Of a stretch of DNA of 64,000 bases, positions 38,447 to 48,159 are shown piece after piece. The DNA comes from Kovacikia minuta CCNUW1 (GTDB lineage Bacteria; Cyanobacteriota; Cyanobacteriia; Leptolyngbyales; Leptolyngbyaceae), in the NCBI RefSeq assembly GCF_020091585.1, contig NZ_CP083582.1, positions 5,652,536 through 5,716,535 on the forward strand, given 5' to 3'. The number at the start of each line of letters is the position of its first letter. Within the stretch, counting starts at the first letter, position 1. The notes under the pieces are model-generated. The model ran no database searches. It was not told where the DNA came from and saw only the letters and a list, made by a program, of their open reading frames with translations. The position numbers and the translations under genes are program-made.

Positions 38447-39100
38447 ATGACATCTTCTTCTTCAATTGCGGTTCGAGAACTTCCTCTTTTTCCTCTACCT
38501 GAAGTGGTTTTGTTCCCCGGTAGACCACTTCCACTCCACATTTTCGAGTTTCGCTACCGAATCATGATGAATACGATTCTGGAAAGTGATCGTCGGTTTG
38601 GCGTTTTAATGTGGGACCAGGCACAGGGAAAGCCCGCCTCCGTTGGCTGTTGTGCTGAAATTATTCAGTTTGAACGGACTCGTGACGATCGGATGCGAAT
38701 CATCACCCTGGGGCAGCAACGGTTTCGCGTGTTGGATTACGTTCGTGAAAAGCCCTATCGCGTTGGCTTAGTTGAGTGGATTGAAGATAGTCCACCAGAG
38801 CAGGATTTGAAACCATTAGCAAAAGATGTTGCTCAACTGCTTCAGGATGTAATCCACCTTTCGGGTAAGCTAACCGAGCAAGAAATTGAACTTCCCGAAA
38901 CAATTCCTGACTTGCCCGTTGAGTTATCCTACTGGATTGCCAGCAATCTCTTTGGAGTTCCAGAGGAGCAGCAAACCCTTTTGGAAATGCAAGATACCGC
39001 TGCCCGGTTAGAACGGGAAGCCGAAATTTTGACTTCTACCCGTAATCACCTGGCAGCCCGGACAGTCTTAAAAGACACCCTGGAAGATACGCTCAAATAA
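38447..39100 (+). CDS. Lon N-terminal-domain protein (LON substrate-binding domain)
   Basis: 217 residues comprising only the LON substrate-binding (PUA-like) domain: LPLFPLPEVVLFPGRPLPLH, FEFRYRIMMNTIL, RFGVLMWD, IIQFERTRDDRMRIITLGQQRF, then a helical C-terminal part ending LEREAEILTSTRNHLAAR. It lacks the AAA+ ATPase and protease domains of Lon, so it is a stand-alone family member of unknown role, usual in cyanobacteria. It follows rpsJ by about 200 bases behind the terminator. Confidence 0.88.
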   Translation: MTSSSSIAVRELPLFPLPEVVLFPGRPLPLHIFEFRYRIMMNTILESDRRFGVLMWDQAQGKPASVGCCAEIIQFERTRDDRMRIITLGQQRFRVLDYVREKPYRVGLVEWIEDSPPEQDLKPLAKDVAQLLQDVIHLSGKLTEQEIELPETIPDLPVELSYWIASNLFGVPEEQQTLLEMQDTAARLEREAEILTSTRNHLAARTVLKDTLEDTLK

Positions 39101-39115
39101 TTCGATCAAAAACAA

Positions 39116-39189
39116 TCGGGATGACAGGATTTGAACCTGCGGCATCCTGCTCCCAAAGCAGGCGCGCTACCAAGCTGCGCTACATCCCG
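39116..39189 (-). tRNA. tRNA-Pro (UGG anticodon)
   Basis: A cloverleaf on the minus strand: acceptor CGGGATG/CATCCCG, D-arm GCGCAGCTTGGTAGCGC, anticodon stem CCTGC/GCAGG with loop TTTGGGA giving anticodon TGG, and T-arm with GGTTCAAATCC. The discriminator is A at 39116 and CCA is not encoded. Length 74 nt. Confidence 0.95.
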
Positions 39190-39288
39190 TTAATCATACC
39201 TTGCTAGTATAGCAGGTGGAGATGTTTGGTGACAGGGGTGAAAGGGTGAGTCAATTGGGGAATATTGAGAGATATAGATTAAAACGGG

Positions 39289-39810
39289 TTAGTCAGGATA
39301 CCAGAACATTCCCTTAATGCCTTCTGGATCAGACATGAACCCCAAATTCCGATAAAACTCTACTACCTGTGGGTCCGCAAATAGAGTAATGTTGCTAATA
39401 TCTTCGCTTCGCAGCTTCTTGATGATTTGCTTCATCAAGGCTTTGCCCAACCCTTTGCCTTGATAGTCTGGGTGAACGACTACATCCCAAATTGTGGCGT
39501 TGAAAGCATGGTCTGAGGTTGCCCGCGAAAAGCCAATCAGCCGTCTCTGGGTTCCCCGTTGTTCCCACATCGAAACAACCAGGAAACTATGCTGAATTGC
39601 CTTCTTTACCTTTCGCAGGGGACGACGGGACCACCCCACCGCATCACATAACTCTTCTAGCTCGTAGAGATCAATGTCTCTGTCGGTACTAAAAAATATA
39701 CGAGGGTTGGCACGATCGCTAGCCCCTTCACCAAACAGCCCTTCCATCTGTGTCGTTTTAGGGACAGATGGGGCATCAGAACTACTAAACAGGCTTTTCC
39801 AAAAACCCAT
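39289..39810 (-). CDS. GNAT-family N-acetyltransferase
   Basis: 173 residues. The acetyl-CoA-binding motif A is [20 protein letters not shown] (Q/R-x-x-G-x-G/A), preceded by the strand FNATIWD and followed by [19 protein letters not shown] and a C-terminal GMFWYPD. This layout resembles the cyanobacterial and chloroplast GNAT proteins related to nuclear shuttle interacting acetyltransferases. The substrate may be a protein N-terminus or lysine, but it is unproven. It lies alone beside the tRNA gene. Confidence 0.85.
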   Translation of the reverse strand: MGFWKSLFSSSDAPSVPKTTQMEGLFGEGASDRANPRIFFSTDRDIDLYELEELCDAVGWSRRPLRKVKKAIQHSFLVVSMWEQRGTQRRLIGFSRATSDHAFNATIWDVVVHPDYQGKGLGKALMKQIIKKLRSEDISNITLFADPQVVEFYRNLGFMSDPEGIKGMFWYPD

Positions 39811-40043
39811 GTAAGCGTAATCAGTTAGTAAATGTTAAACCGCAGTACTAGATAGTATATTCTGCCGCACCCTTTCTTAGCCTTCTTTACAGTGCTAGAT
39901 TGCTCAACATTTAGAAGGATTTTGCGAATAACAATCAAAAAATAGCCATGATTGAGTAACTGGACTAAAGTGGAGTCTTTAGTGCCAGGGGCATCGATCT
40001 TTTATTCAGGTAGCCTTAAATTTGACCATATGAGTTCCCGATT

Positions 40044-40769
40044 ATGTCCTTAGGTTTGAAGTCATCTACACTGGAATTACTAAAGCGCTTCAATCGGGCG
40101 TTTCCCCAGTTTTATGAGCAGTTTGTCAGCAGCGAAATTCAACTGCAAAACCTGAGGCTGGCGTACCACCTATACAAAACAAAACAAGCGGTAATTGAAC
40201 TTAAGCAGGAAGGCAGTAAGAGCGCCCTTCATTTTGCCTACCGCAACCAGTCCTTTCTCTTAAGTGACATTTTTGGGGTGTTGGCTGCCTACGGGCTGAC
40301 AATTCATAGTCTGAGTCTATACGGTCAGATTTACCCACCCATGCTGGTGTTCATTAAATTGATCGTATCTCGCAGTGGCAAGGCACTGACGGAAAAAACA
40401 GCGGAAAATGTCTGTCGAGCAATTCGGGAAGCGTTAGCAGGTCGGTTTGAAGTAGAAGAAATGCTGGCGGTTGAGTTTAACTTAGACGCCGGATTGGAAC
40501 AGGTGGAAACTGAGTTTTATGTCGATCCAGTGTTTCACTTGCCTGCCCTGTTAATTGAAGCGGATAACCAGCCTGGTCTTTTCTACAAAGTAATGTATGC
40601 CATCTGGCAAGAAGATTTGCTGGTTGTAAACGCCAATTTATTAGTCTGGCGAGGGCGAACTCGTTTGATTCTCTATTTGTTAGGTCCCAATGAGAACCTG
40701 ATACCGGAATATCTGGGGCAAAAGATTGCAGAAGGAGTAAAGCAACGGTTGTTGGGAAGACGGTTTTAG
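40044..40769 (+). CDS. Tandem ACT-like domain protein
   Basis: 241 residues, soluble. Two segments look like ACT ligand-binding domains: about 60-110 (FLLSDIFGVLAAYGLTIHSL) and about 165-225 (LLIEADNQPGLFYKVMYAIWQ, then LLVVNANLLVWRGRTRLIL). The second resembles the C-terminal ACT domains of GlnD uridylyltransferase (DRPGLLYxI). There is no catalytic domain, so it may be a small-molecule sensor or regulator. I do not know an experimentally studied member. The neighbours give no clue. Confidence 0.65.
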   Translation: MSLGLKSSTLELLKRFNRAFPQFYEQFVSSEIQLQNLRLAYHLYKTKQAVIELKQEGSKSALHFAYRNQSFLLSDIFGVLAAYGLTIHSLSLYGQIYPPMLVFIKLIVSRSGKALTEKTAENVCRAIREALAGRFEVEEMLAVEFNLDAGLEQVETEFYVDPVFHLPALLIEADNQPGLFYKVMYAIWQEDLLVVNANLLVWRGRTRLILYLLGPNENLIPEYLGQKIAEGVKQRLLGRRF

Positions 40770-40927
40770 GAATTAGGGGCTAGGAGTCAGGAACTACGGG
40801 TTAGAGAAATACCAGTTCCAGTCCAGTTTTGGTGATAGTGGGGGCGATCTCCTTGGGGTTAGGAATTAGGGGTTAGGGAAATACTAGTTCCTAGCTCCTA
40901 GCCCCTGGCTCCTGGTAGGATGAACAC

Positions 40928-41785
40928 ATGCCAATCATAGATATTTTGGGCGTTCCGCACGCCTATGAATTGACGGAACCAACTCATTCAAGAGAAGTTT
41001 TGGTCTTTATACATGGCTGGTTACTCAGCCGTTCCTACTGGCAACCGTTAATTGAGTTGCTGTCGTCTGATTTTCAGTGTTTGTCCTATGATCTGCGTGG
41101 GTTTGGGGCTTCTCAATTGACGCAGCAGGTAAATTTGCAGCAGATGAGCGCTGACTACAGCCTGGCTGCTTACGCACGGGATTTGGGGATTTTACTAAAG
41201 TCGTTGAATCTTTCGCATGTATGGTTAGTGGGTCACTCTTTAGGCGGGAGTATTGCGCTTTGGGGGGCAGATCACTTGCCAGAACTGATTCAAGGTGTGA
41301 TTTGCATCAACGCGGGTGGTGGAATTTACCTAAAGGAAGAATTTGAGCGATTTCGATCGGTGGGACAGCGCCTGGTAAAATTTCGCCCCCGTTGGCTCTG
41401 CTATGTACCCTTGCTGGATTTGCTATTTACACGAGCGAGTGTGGCAAAGGCGATCGCCCCCCGTTGGGGGCGGCAACGGTTGATTGATTTTGTAGTGGCT
41501 CACCCAGAAGCGGCACTGGGAACGTTACTGGATTCCACAACTGAGGTAGAAGTCCACCTTTTGCCTCAAATCGTCGCCCGTCTGAAGCAACCCGTGTATT
41601 TCATTGCCGGATCGCAAGATCCAATTATGGAGCCCCAATATGTGAACCACTTGGCGAGCTTTCATCCCCTATTCCAGGGCTGCGGCGCGAATGTGATGGA
41701 AATTCCTAACTGTGGGCACCTGGCAATGGTGGAACAGACCGATGTAGTTGCCGCCCAAATTCGGACAATTTTGGCTAGAAAATAG
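40928..41785 (+). CDS. Alpha/beta-fold hydrolase
   Basis: 285 residues. Oxyanion-hole segment LVFIHGWLLSRSYW, nucleophile elbow VGHSLGGSIALW, acid GSQDPIMEP and catalytic histidine in IPNCGHLAMVEQ. A cap region lies between about residues 140 and 210. The family includes esterases, haloperoxidase-like enzymes and C-C hydrolases; the substrate cannot be inferred. A simple-repeat spacer (TAGGAATTAGGGG type) precedes it and probably contains its promoter. Confidence 0.88.
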   Translation: MPIIDILGVPHAYELTEPTHSREVLVFIHGWLLSRSYWQPLIELLSSDFQCLSYDLRGFGASQLTQQVNLQQMSADYSLAAYARDLGILLKSLNLSHVWLVGHSLGGSIALWGADHLPELIQGVICINAGGGIYLKEEFERFRSVGQRLVKFRPRWLCYVPLLDLLFTRASVAKAIAPRWGRQRLIDFVVAHPEAALGTLLDSTTEVEVHLLPQIVARLKQPVYFIAGSQDPIMEPQYVNHLASFHPLFQGCGANVMEIPNCGHLAMVEQTDVVAAQIRTILARK

Positions 41786-41835
41786 TTGCTTAATAGTGAC
41801 CTGATGAGTGTTTCTAAATATCTCTTGCCGGGAAA

Positions 41836-42601
41836 TTACCACAGATTTAGTTGAGCCGCCTGGTTGAAGAACTTTTGACAAATGCCCCAGGTAACGAGCG
41901 ATGTCGTAACCAGTGTGGCAAACGCCAGCATGAACATAATCAAGATCTGGTATGCCGTTGCCGTGAGTGGATCGATACCACTAAGAAGTTGACCCGTCAT
42001 GATTCCTGGCAAAGTAACGATGCCTACCACCATCATCGTGTTCAAGGTGGGGATTAATCCAGCGCGAATTGCGTCTTTGCGGTAGCGGGCAACCGCTTGC
42101 TGTGGGGTTGCTCCCAGACTTAAGTGGGTTTCAATTTCTAGCTGACTGCTGTTCAGCGTGCTCACTAACCGCTCTCCCGCTAAAGCTGCTCCATTCATGG
42201 CATTGCCCAGTACAATTCCAGCTAAGGGGATCACGTACTGGGGGTCATACCAGACCGGAGGCTGAACGATCAGCGAATTCGTATAAATTAGGGTTAACAG
42301 GGTACTGATTAGAATAGAACCACCAACCAGGGGCAGCAGTTGAGGAATTTTTGTGCTGATGCGGTTACGGGCTACCGATCGTCGCGATCGCCAACATGGC
42401 ACCCAGAACTGCCAGCACCAACCAGGGTTCGCGAATAGCAAACACTGCTGCCAGCACGTAACCTACAACCAGCAATTGAATAATGGTTCTTCCAGTTGCG
42501 ATCGCCAAATCCCACTCCAACCCCAACCGTTGCCATGCTGAAAGGGCAATCGCGATCGCCATCAGACCCAGTGCCCAAATCAGTTGAAGAGGAGAATTCA
42601 T
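41836..42601 (-). CDS. fetB: FetB/YbbM-family ABC transporter permease, +1 frameshift
   Basis: A protein of about 254 residues of the UPF0014 (FetB) family with about six or seven membrane helices. The frame breaks at 42375-42376 (GG for G): LAIATI continues as VARNRISTKIPQLLPLVGGS. Before it are LIWALGLMAIAIALSAWQRL and GRTIIQLLVVGYVLAAVF. After it are IPLAGIVLGNAMNGAALAGE, the cytosolic ETHLSLGATPQQAVARYRKD and GIVTLPGIMTGQLLSGIDP. In E. coli FetAB is an iron exporter. The ATPase partner (FetA) is not in the window. Confidence 0.85.
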
Positions 42602-42826
42602 AAGGTGTCAGGTGTCAGGAGTTAGGGGTCAAGGATAAAACTTTTTACTGTTAACTCAAAACTTAAAACTCAAAACTCTTATTACATCATCCTCTCATCA
42701 CTCCACTATGCTCCACCGCAACAAACATCAGTTCTTCCGCGTCCCGTGATTTTAACAACACGATGTGATTCCATTTCGGTGCAAAATTTGATTCTATTAA
42801 TTGAGTGCAATTTGTGGTGTAAGTGA

Positions 42827-43982
42827 GTGAAAAAGATTCCCCCGTTTGATTTGTCTGACCAATTCAAGCTGATAGGAGCGGACATTAACGCTGCGGTTTT
42901 AGAGGTACTTGCCTCGGGTCGCTATATTGGCGGTGCCTGGGTCGAAGAATTTGAGCAGCAGTTCGCCACCTATGTAGGCACCTCAGAGTGTATTGCCTGC
43001 AACTCTGGTACTGATGCCCTTTATCTAGCGCTGCGGGCTTTAAATATTGGTTCGGGCGATGAGGTGATTACCACTCCTTTTACATTTGTGGCAACGGCGG
43101 AAGTTGTCAGTGCAGTTGGGGCTACCCCCGTTTTTGTAGATATTGATGCCCAAACGTTTAATCTGGATTTGTCCCAGGTGGAAGCCGCAATTACGAAACG
43201 GACGCGGGCAATTCTCCCGGTTCATTTGTTTGGGCAACCAGTTGATATGACCGGCTTGATGGCGATCGCCCAATCCCACAATCTCGTTGTTGTAGAGGAC
43301 TGCGCCCAGGCAACCGGAGCCGAGTGGGAAGGACAAAAGGTGGGCAGCATTGGTTCCATCGGGTGTTTTAGTTTCTACCCCACCAAAAATCTGGGAGCCT
43401 GTGGAGATGGTGGGGCAGTTACCACCCATGATACGGCGATCGCAAACCGGATTCGCCGCCTGCGAGACCACGGTCGTCAGGGGGGGTACTACTACGAAGA
43501 ACTGGGAGTCAATAGCCGTCTGGATGCCATTCAAGCAGCCATTCTCCAAATCAAGCTCCGTCATCTGGATAGTTGGAATGATCAACGGCGGTTAATTGCC
43601 GCTCGCTATCAGACACTTTTAAGTCGGGTTCCGGGAATTGTTCTACCGCAGGAGTTAGCCGGTGGAAAAAGTGCTTGGAATCAGTACACAGTCAGGATTG
43701 GGAATTTAGCCAACGGCAAAATGCTTTCAATTGAAGCCAACAGTTCATTTCGAGATAGCGTGCGATCGCAACTGCAAGCCAAAGACATTCTCTCAATGGT
43801 TTATTATCCATTTCCACTGCATTTGCAACCCGCCTATCAACATTTGGGCTATCAACTTGGGCAGTTGCCTGTCGCAGAACAGGCAGCGAAAGAAGTGCGT
43901 ATCACTGCCCATGTTTCCAGAACTTACGCCGGAGCAGCAGAACCAAGTGGTGTACGGCTTAAAAGATTGCCTCAGTACTTAA
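42827..43982 (+). CDS. DegT/DnrJ/EryC1/StrS sugar aminotransferase, +1 frameshift
   Basis: A PLP-dependent enzyme of about 384 residues that aminates nucleotide-linked ketosugars. Motifs: CNSGTDALYLALRALNIGSG, DEVITTPFTFVATAE, AILPVHLFGQPVDM, VVEDCAQATGAEW and FSFYPTKNLGACGDGG (PLP lysine in TKN). The frame breaks near 43899 (extra G): AAKEV continues as LSLPMFPELTPEQQNQV and ends GLKDCLST at 43982. Read without correction, the protein ends in unrelated residues. The start is GTG 42827. The product suggests an amino sugar for lipopolysaccharide or a glycoconjugate, but no cluster is adjacent. Confidence 0.88.
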
Positions 43983-44361
43983 AAAGGGAAAGGATGAGGG
44001 ATAAAGGATAATGGATGAGGGACGCAGGCTATCCCTCATTCACCCTAAAAGATGCAATTGCTAGCAGGTTGGGAATTCTGAGTGCAGGTCTATCATCCTG
44101 TCTATGTAAAGTCCTGGAGTTAAAGCAGTGTGAACAAGCGTTGAGCCTGCCTTGAAAACTTCAAGGCATTGTCATGTCATCCAGTTACGATAAATCAGGT
44201 CATTCATTAAGTGATTTCGTAGAATTTAATACACAAAAATTTACTTTTAATCTTTTGTGGCAGGAGATATTTGTAGTTTTCTATACTATAGTTAAGCTAC
44301 AGAAAGATTTGTAACCGAAACCCTGTCAGGGTTCGAAATCTTTTAGTGCTTAGTCGTAATC
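43983..44361. other. Spacer with GGGATAAAGGAT repeats
   Basis: A GGATGAGGGATAAAGGATAATGG tract interrupted by single changes covers about 43990-44030, followed by AT-rich DNA without a gene. A small hairpin AACCCTG/CAGGGTT lies near 44320 just before the ABC1 kinase gene. Confidence 0.45.
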
Positions 44362-46219
44362 TTGGGGGGCTATGCTGGCAGCCCTGCCGTTGGCAGATCA
44401 CTGCTCAAAATCACAGCGCTGCCCTCACTACCATTTATACGTTTTGTTAGAGAGGTAAAGGTCAGCGTGGGTCAGCATCCCCTTCACAATCTAAGGCGTT
44501 ATAATGCGGGCGAGATTGCCCAATATTATCGTTACCGCCCCTGGAAATCTTTCTGGCGTACTTTCCGAATTGTTCTGGCATTTTTAAGCTTTTTTCTAGG
44601 GCTAAAGCTGGATGACTGGCGCAACGTTGAAGCTACAACCAGACTTAAACGAGCCGAACAACTTCGTGAGACCTTAACCCGCTTAGGTCCAACCTTTATC
44701 AAAGTTGGTCAGGCACTTTCGACCCGTCCTGATCTCATTCGTAAAGATTTCCTGGATGAACTGGTCAAGCTACAAGACCAGTTACCACCCTTTCCAACTG
44801 AAGCCGCTTTTACCATCATTGAAACTGAACTTGAGCGTTCGGTTGATGAGGTTTTTAGCCAAATTTCCCCTGATCCTGTTGCAGCAGCTAGTTTGGGGCA
44901 GGTTTATCAGGCACGTCTTTACAGCGGTGAAGAAGTGGGCTGTTAAGGTTCAACGTCCTGACTTATTGCCTGTAATCACGCTTGATCTTTACCTAATGCG
45001 ATGGGCAGCAGGTTGGATGGCTCCCTGGTTGCCGCTGAACCTGGGGCACGATCTAACCCTGATTGTGGATGAGTTTGGAACTAAGTTATTTGAAGAGATT
45101 GACTACCTGAATGAAGGGCGTAACGCCGAGAAGTTTGCAACCAACTTCCGCAATGACCCCACAGTTAAGGTTCCGTCAATTTACTGGCGCTATAGTAGTC
45201 AGCGGGTTTTAACGCTGGAATGGATTCATGGGTTTAAGCTGACTGATACCGATCGCATTCAAGAAGCAGGCTTAGATACGGATGCTTTGATTGAAATTGG
45301 CGTCACTTCAGGACTGCGGCAACTGCTGGAATTTGGTTTCTTCCATGCCGATCCACACCCTGGTAATTTGTTTGCCATGGCACCCCATTGTAATGTCGAA
45401 GTTAGGGGGGGGATTGCTGACCAAATAGGCACCCAGATGGCTTACATTGACTTCGGGATGATGGATCAATTAGAGGAATCTGCTAAGGAAACCCTGGTGG
45501 ATGCGGTCGTCCATCTAATTAACAAGGATTATTTTGAACTAGCGAAGGACTTTGTAAAACTCGGCTTCTTAACCCCAGATACTGACATTCAACCGATCGT
45601 ACCTGCGCTGGAAACAGTTCTGGGGGACATGATGGGCGAAAGTGTGCGAGATTTTAACTTCAAAACGATTACTGATCGATTTTCGGAGTTGATGTACGAC
45701 TATCCCTTCCGATTACCTGCCAAATTTGCCCTGATTATTCGTTCGTTGGTCACCCAGGAAGGTTTAGCCCTGACCTTGAATCCGGACTTCAAAATCATTG
45801 ATGTTGCCTATCCCTACATTGCAAAGCGCTTACTGACAGGCGAATCCCCCGAACTCCGACGCAGGTTGTTAGAAGTTCTGTTTAAGGATGGTAAATTTCG
45901 CTGGGATCGGTTGGAGAACCTGATTTCTATCGCTCGCACGGATAACAAGTTTGACCTGCTACCTACCGCCCGATTGGGGCTGGAATACCTGCTCTCCGAC
46001 GAAGGTAAGTTTCTCCGACGGCAATTGCTGATTGCGCTGACGGAGGACGACCGCCTTCATACTGAAGAAGTTCAGCGTCTCTGGAATCTAATCAAGGATG
46101 AACTGCAACCCGCTCGCTTGTTTAATGCGGCAATTGGAGCGATTACAGGAATTTCAGCCGTTGGGGCTTCGGCATTGCTCCCTTCTCCTTTAACCTTTAT
46201 CAATAAGGGGCAAGGGTAA
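44362..46219 (+). CDS. ABC1/AarF/UbiB-family atypical kinase, +1 frameshift
   Basis: About 618 codons. The frame breaks at 44937-44939 (GGG for GG): LYSGEEV continues as AVKVQRPDLLPVITLD. The protein has the UbiB signature: KxGQ motif FIKVGQALSTRPD, the Ala-rich nucleotide loop AAASLGQVYQA in place of the kinase glycine-rich loop, AVKVQRP lysine, HADPHPGNLFAM and DFGMM. Family members support quinone and tocopherol metabolism and stress responses in plastids and cyanobacteria. A C-terminal hydrophobic end (GAITGISAVGASALL) may anchor it. The start is uncertain: TTG 44362 or an internal GTG near 44468. Confidence 0.88.
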
Positions 46220-46281
46220 GGGGTGGGGGACAATGAGAGGTTTAGTTCTCGTTTTAAGTTTTAAGTTACTGAAGGAATCCC

Positions 46282-46647
46282 GTGTATAACATTCCCGAAC
46301 CGCCCTATTTCCTCCTGATTGCAGGCTTGCTGATCAGTATTACTTCTGGAGCTGCTTTTGAGGCAGTCTTAAAACAGTCGGTGCAGGCGTGGGCAAAGAA
46401 CCGTTCGACGCGATCGCTCGCAACATTGCAGGGAGTCGAGCTTCTACTCCCCTTTTTGGGAATGGCGTTGGGCGTTTGTGTCTTTCTGTCCTCTGGTGTG
46501 GAAATTTTTGGCTTTCCAACAAGGCTGGCCTACATGATCTCCATTCCCCTGACCGTCCTTATCAGCGGCTTAATCTGGCGACAACTGGGCGTAAATCTGG
46601 TGCAGCTAGAACAGGGAGGGTCACAGGCGTTGGATTTGGATTCATGA
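46282..46647 (+). CDS. Small integral membrane protein
   Basis: 121 residues with three hydrophobic segments: YFLLIAGLLISITSGAAFEA, LLLPFLGMALGVCVFLSSG and LAYMISIPLTVLISGLIW. The intervening stretch (KQSVQAWAKNRSTRSLATLQG) is basic. The GTG start has GAAGGA about 5 bases upstream. It follows the ABC1 kinase gene by about 60 bases on the same strand and may be co-transcribed with it. I regard it as a conserved cyanobacterial protein of unknown function. Confidence 0.7.
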   Translation: MYNIPEPPYFLLIAGLLISITSGAAFEAVLKQSVQAWAKNRSTRSLATLQGVELLLPFLGMALGVCVFLSSGVEIFGFPTRLAYMISIPLTVLISGLIWRQLGVNLVQLEQGGSQALDLDS

Positions 46648-46734
46648 GGGGATAGGCGTCGGGTGTCAGGAATTAGTGACTACTGGCTAGTGACTCACAA
46701 CGAATAACCGTTTACCCTACCCGATTCCCCATCC

Positions 46735-47719
46735 CTACTGCTGCCCTGCTTTTGCTTTCTGCAATTGCTGATCTGCCTTTTGTGCCCACTGGGTATCGCC
46801 CTGTTTTGCAAACAAATCTCTGGCATAGGTCAGAACTTTCTCTGCATCTTTAAACTTGTTCTGGCGCATAAACACCATACCCGCTGCGTAATAGGCATTG
46901 GGGTAATTTGACATTCGCTTCTGCCGATCGCCGGAAGGCGTTTAAGGCTCCCTCCAGATCACCCTGGCGGAAAAGAATCGAGCCAATATTGTAATGGCTT
47001 TTATAGTTCGTTTCTGAGTAGTTCGGGGCAATCTTCAGTGCCTGTTCAAAGGCGGCTTTGGCTTCCTTCAGCTTGTTTTGCTGAACGTAGACTAACCCAG
47101 TGTGATAGGCAGGTTCGGGCGCATTAGGGGTTAACTGCATCGCCTTCCGGTAAGTCGCGATCGCTTTGTCATAAGCTTTCTGGTTCTCGTATACGAGACC
47201 CAGGTTGTAGTGGGCCAAACCCATGTTGGGGTCTAACTCTACGGCTCGCAGCAAATAATCCTGCGCCTGCTTCAGGTTATTTCCTTCCAGCAGGGCTGCC
47301 CCTAAATTGGCATAGGCAAGGGCAAACTTGGGATCTGCTTGAGTCGCTTTGTAGAAAGCATTTGCCGAAGCCTGGAGTTGCCCCTTCTGACGCAATGCCA
47401 AACCCAGATTATAGTGGGCCGCCGCCAATCGAGGGTTGAGTTGGGCCGCCTGCTGGAAAGCAGCGATCGCCTGATCCAGTTTTCCCTGCTGGATGTATTG
47501 CAGCCCTTCATTTACCGTTGCCTCCGCTGCCTGACCTGCCTGGGCAACGAGAACTGGCTTACCTGGAAGCGCAGCTGCACTTAGCGGAATTGCCAGCCAA
47601 CTATTCCCCAGTAACACCGCACCAATAAATCCACCAACTTTTCGCAGCCACGATGCTTTGTGCATAAACTTTTTGCTTGATCGTCCCGATTGCCTTTCCA
47701 TCCTTTGCCCACTGCCCAA
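46735..47719 (-). CDS. Exported TPR-repeat protein, +1 frameshift
   Basis: About 328 codons. A signal peptide (GGFIGAVLLGNSWLAIPLSA, cleavage near ALPG) is followed by about six tetratricopeptide repeats with the pattern AxxxYNLGLALRQKGQ / AIAxFQQAxxLNP. The frame breaks at 46907-46909 (AAA for AA on the coding strand): AEANV continues as NYPNAYYAAGMVFMRQNKF and ends QQLQKAKAGQQ. The mature protein should be periplasmic and serve as a protein-interaction scaffold. The start is uncertain among 47719, 47701 and 47665; the last (MHKASWLRK) gives the best signal peptide. Confidence 0.85.
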
Positions 47720-48159
47720 ACCGAAGACAGGAGAATTTGCCCGCCATTCTATCAGGAGTTCCTATCATACTCGCTAGTTGCTTGAGGATTTAGGTAAGGA
47801 GGGAGGGGGAGAGTTTTAAGTTTTAAGTTCTAAGTTTTAAGTTTTAAGTTTTGAAGTGGGGAGTGGGAAAGTTCTTTCTTTAACACACAACACCTACCGA
47901 ACCCTCGATATAATCAGTCACCATACTTAATCAATGTTTAACTCTTCCTTAAGACAAACCGCACTTTTTATCGCTCTCAGTTTTACGAATACACAATCTA
48001 TTTATAAATTTCCAGTTGTCTGGAATACGAAATTTTCCAGTCGCCTGGAACTGCGAAATGACTGGCTGGGACTGAAGATCAGCTAGAAGTGCGATCTGGC
48101 GGGTTTGCCGTTCGAGTTTTAGCCAGCCAAGAGTTGTTTAGCCTGCTGGCGAGGAATCT
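47720..48159. other. Spacer with TTTTAAG repeat
   Basis: About seven units of AAGTTTTAAG-type repeat lie at 47810-47855. The right part, upstream of the EF-G-like gene, contains the direct repeat TTTCCAGT[T/C]G-CTGGAA (48010-48050), a possible operator or chance. No gene is seen. Confidence 0.4.
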
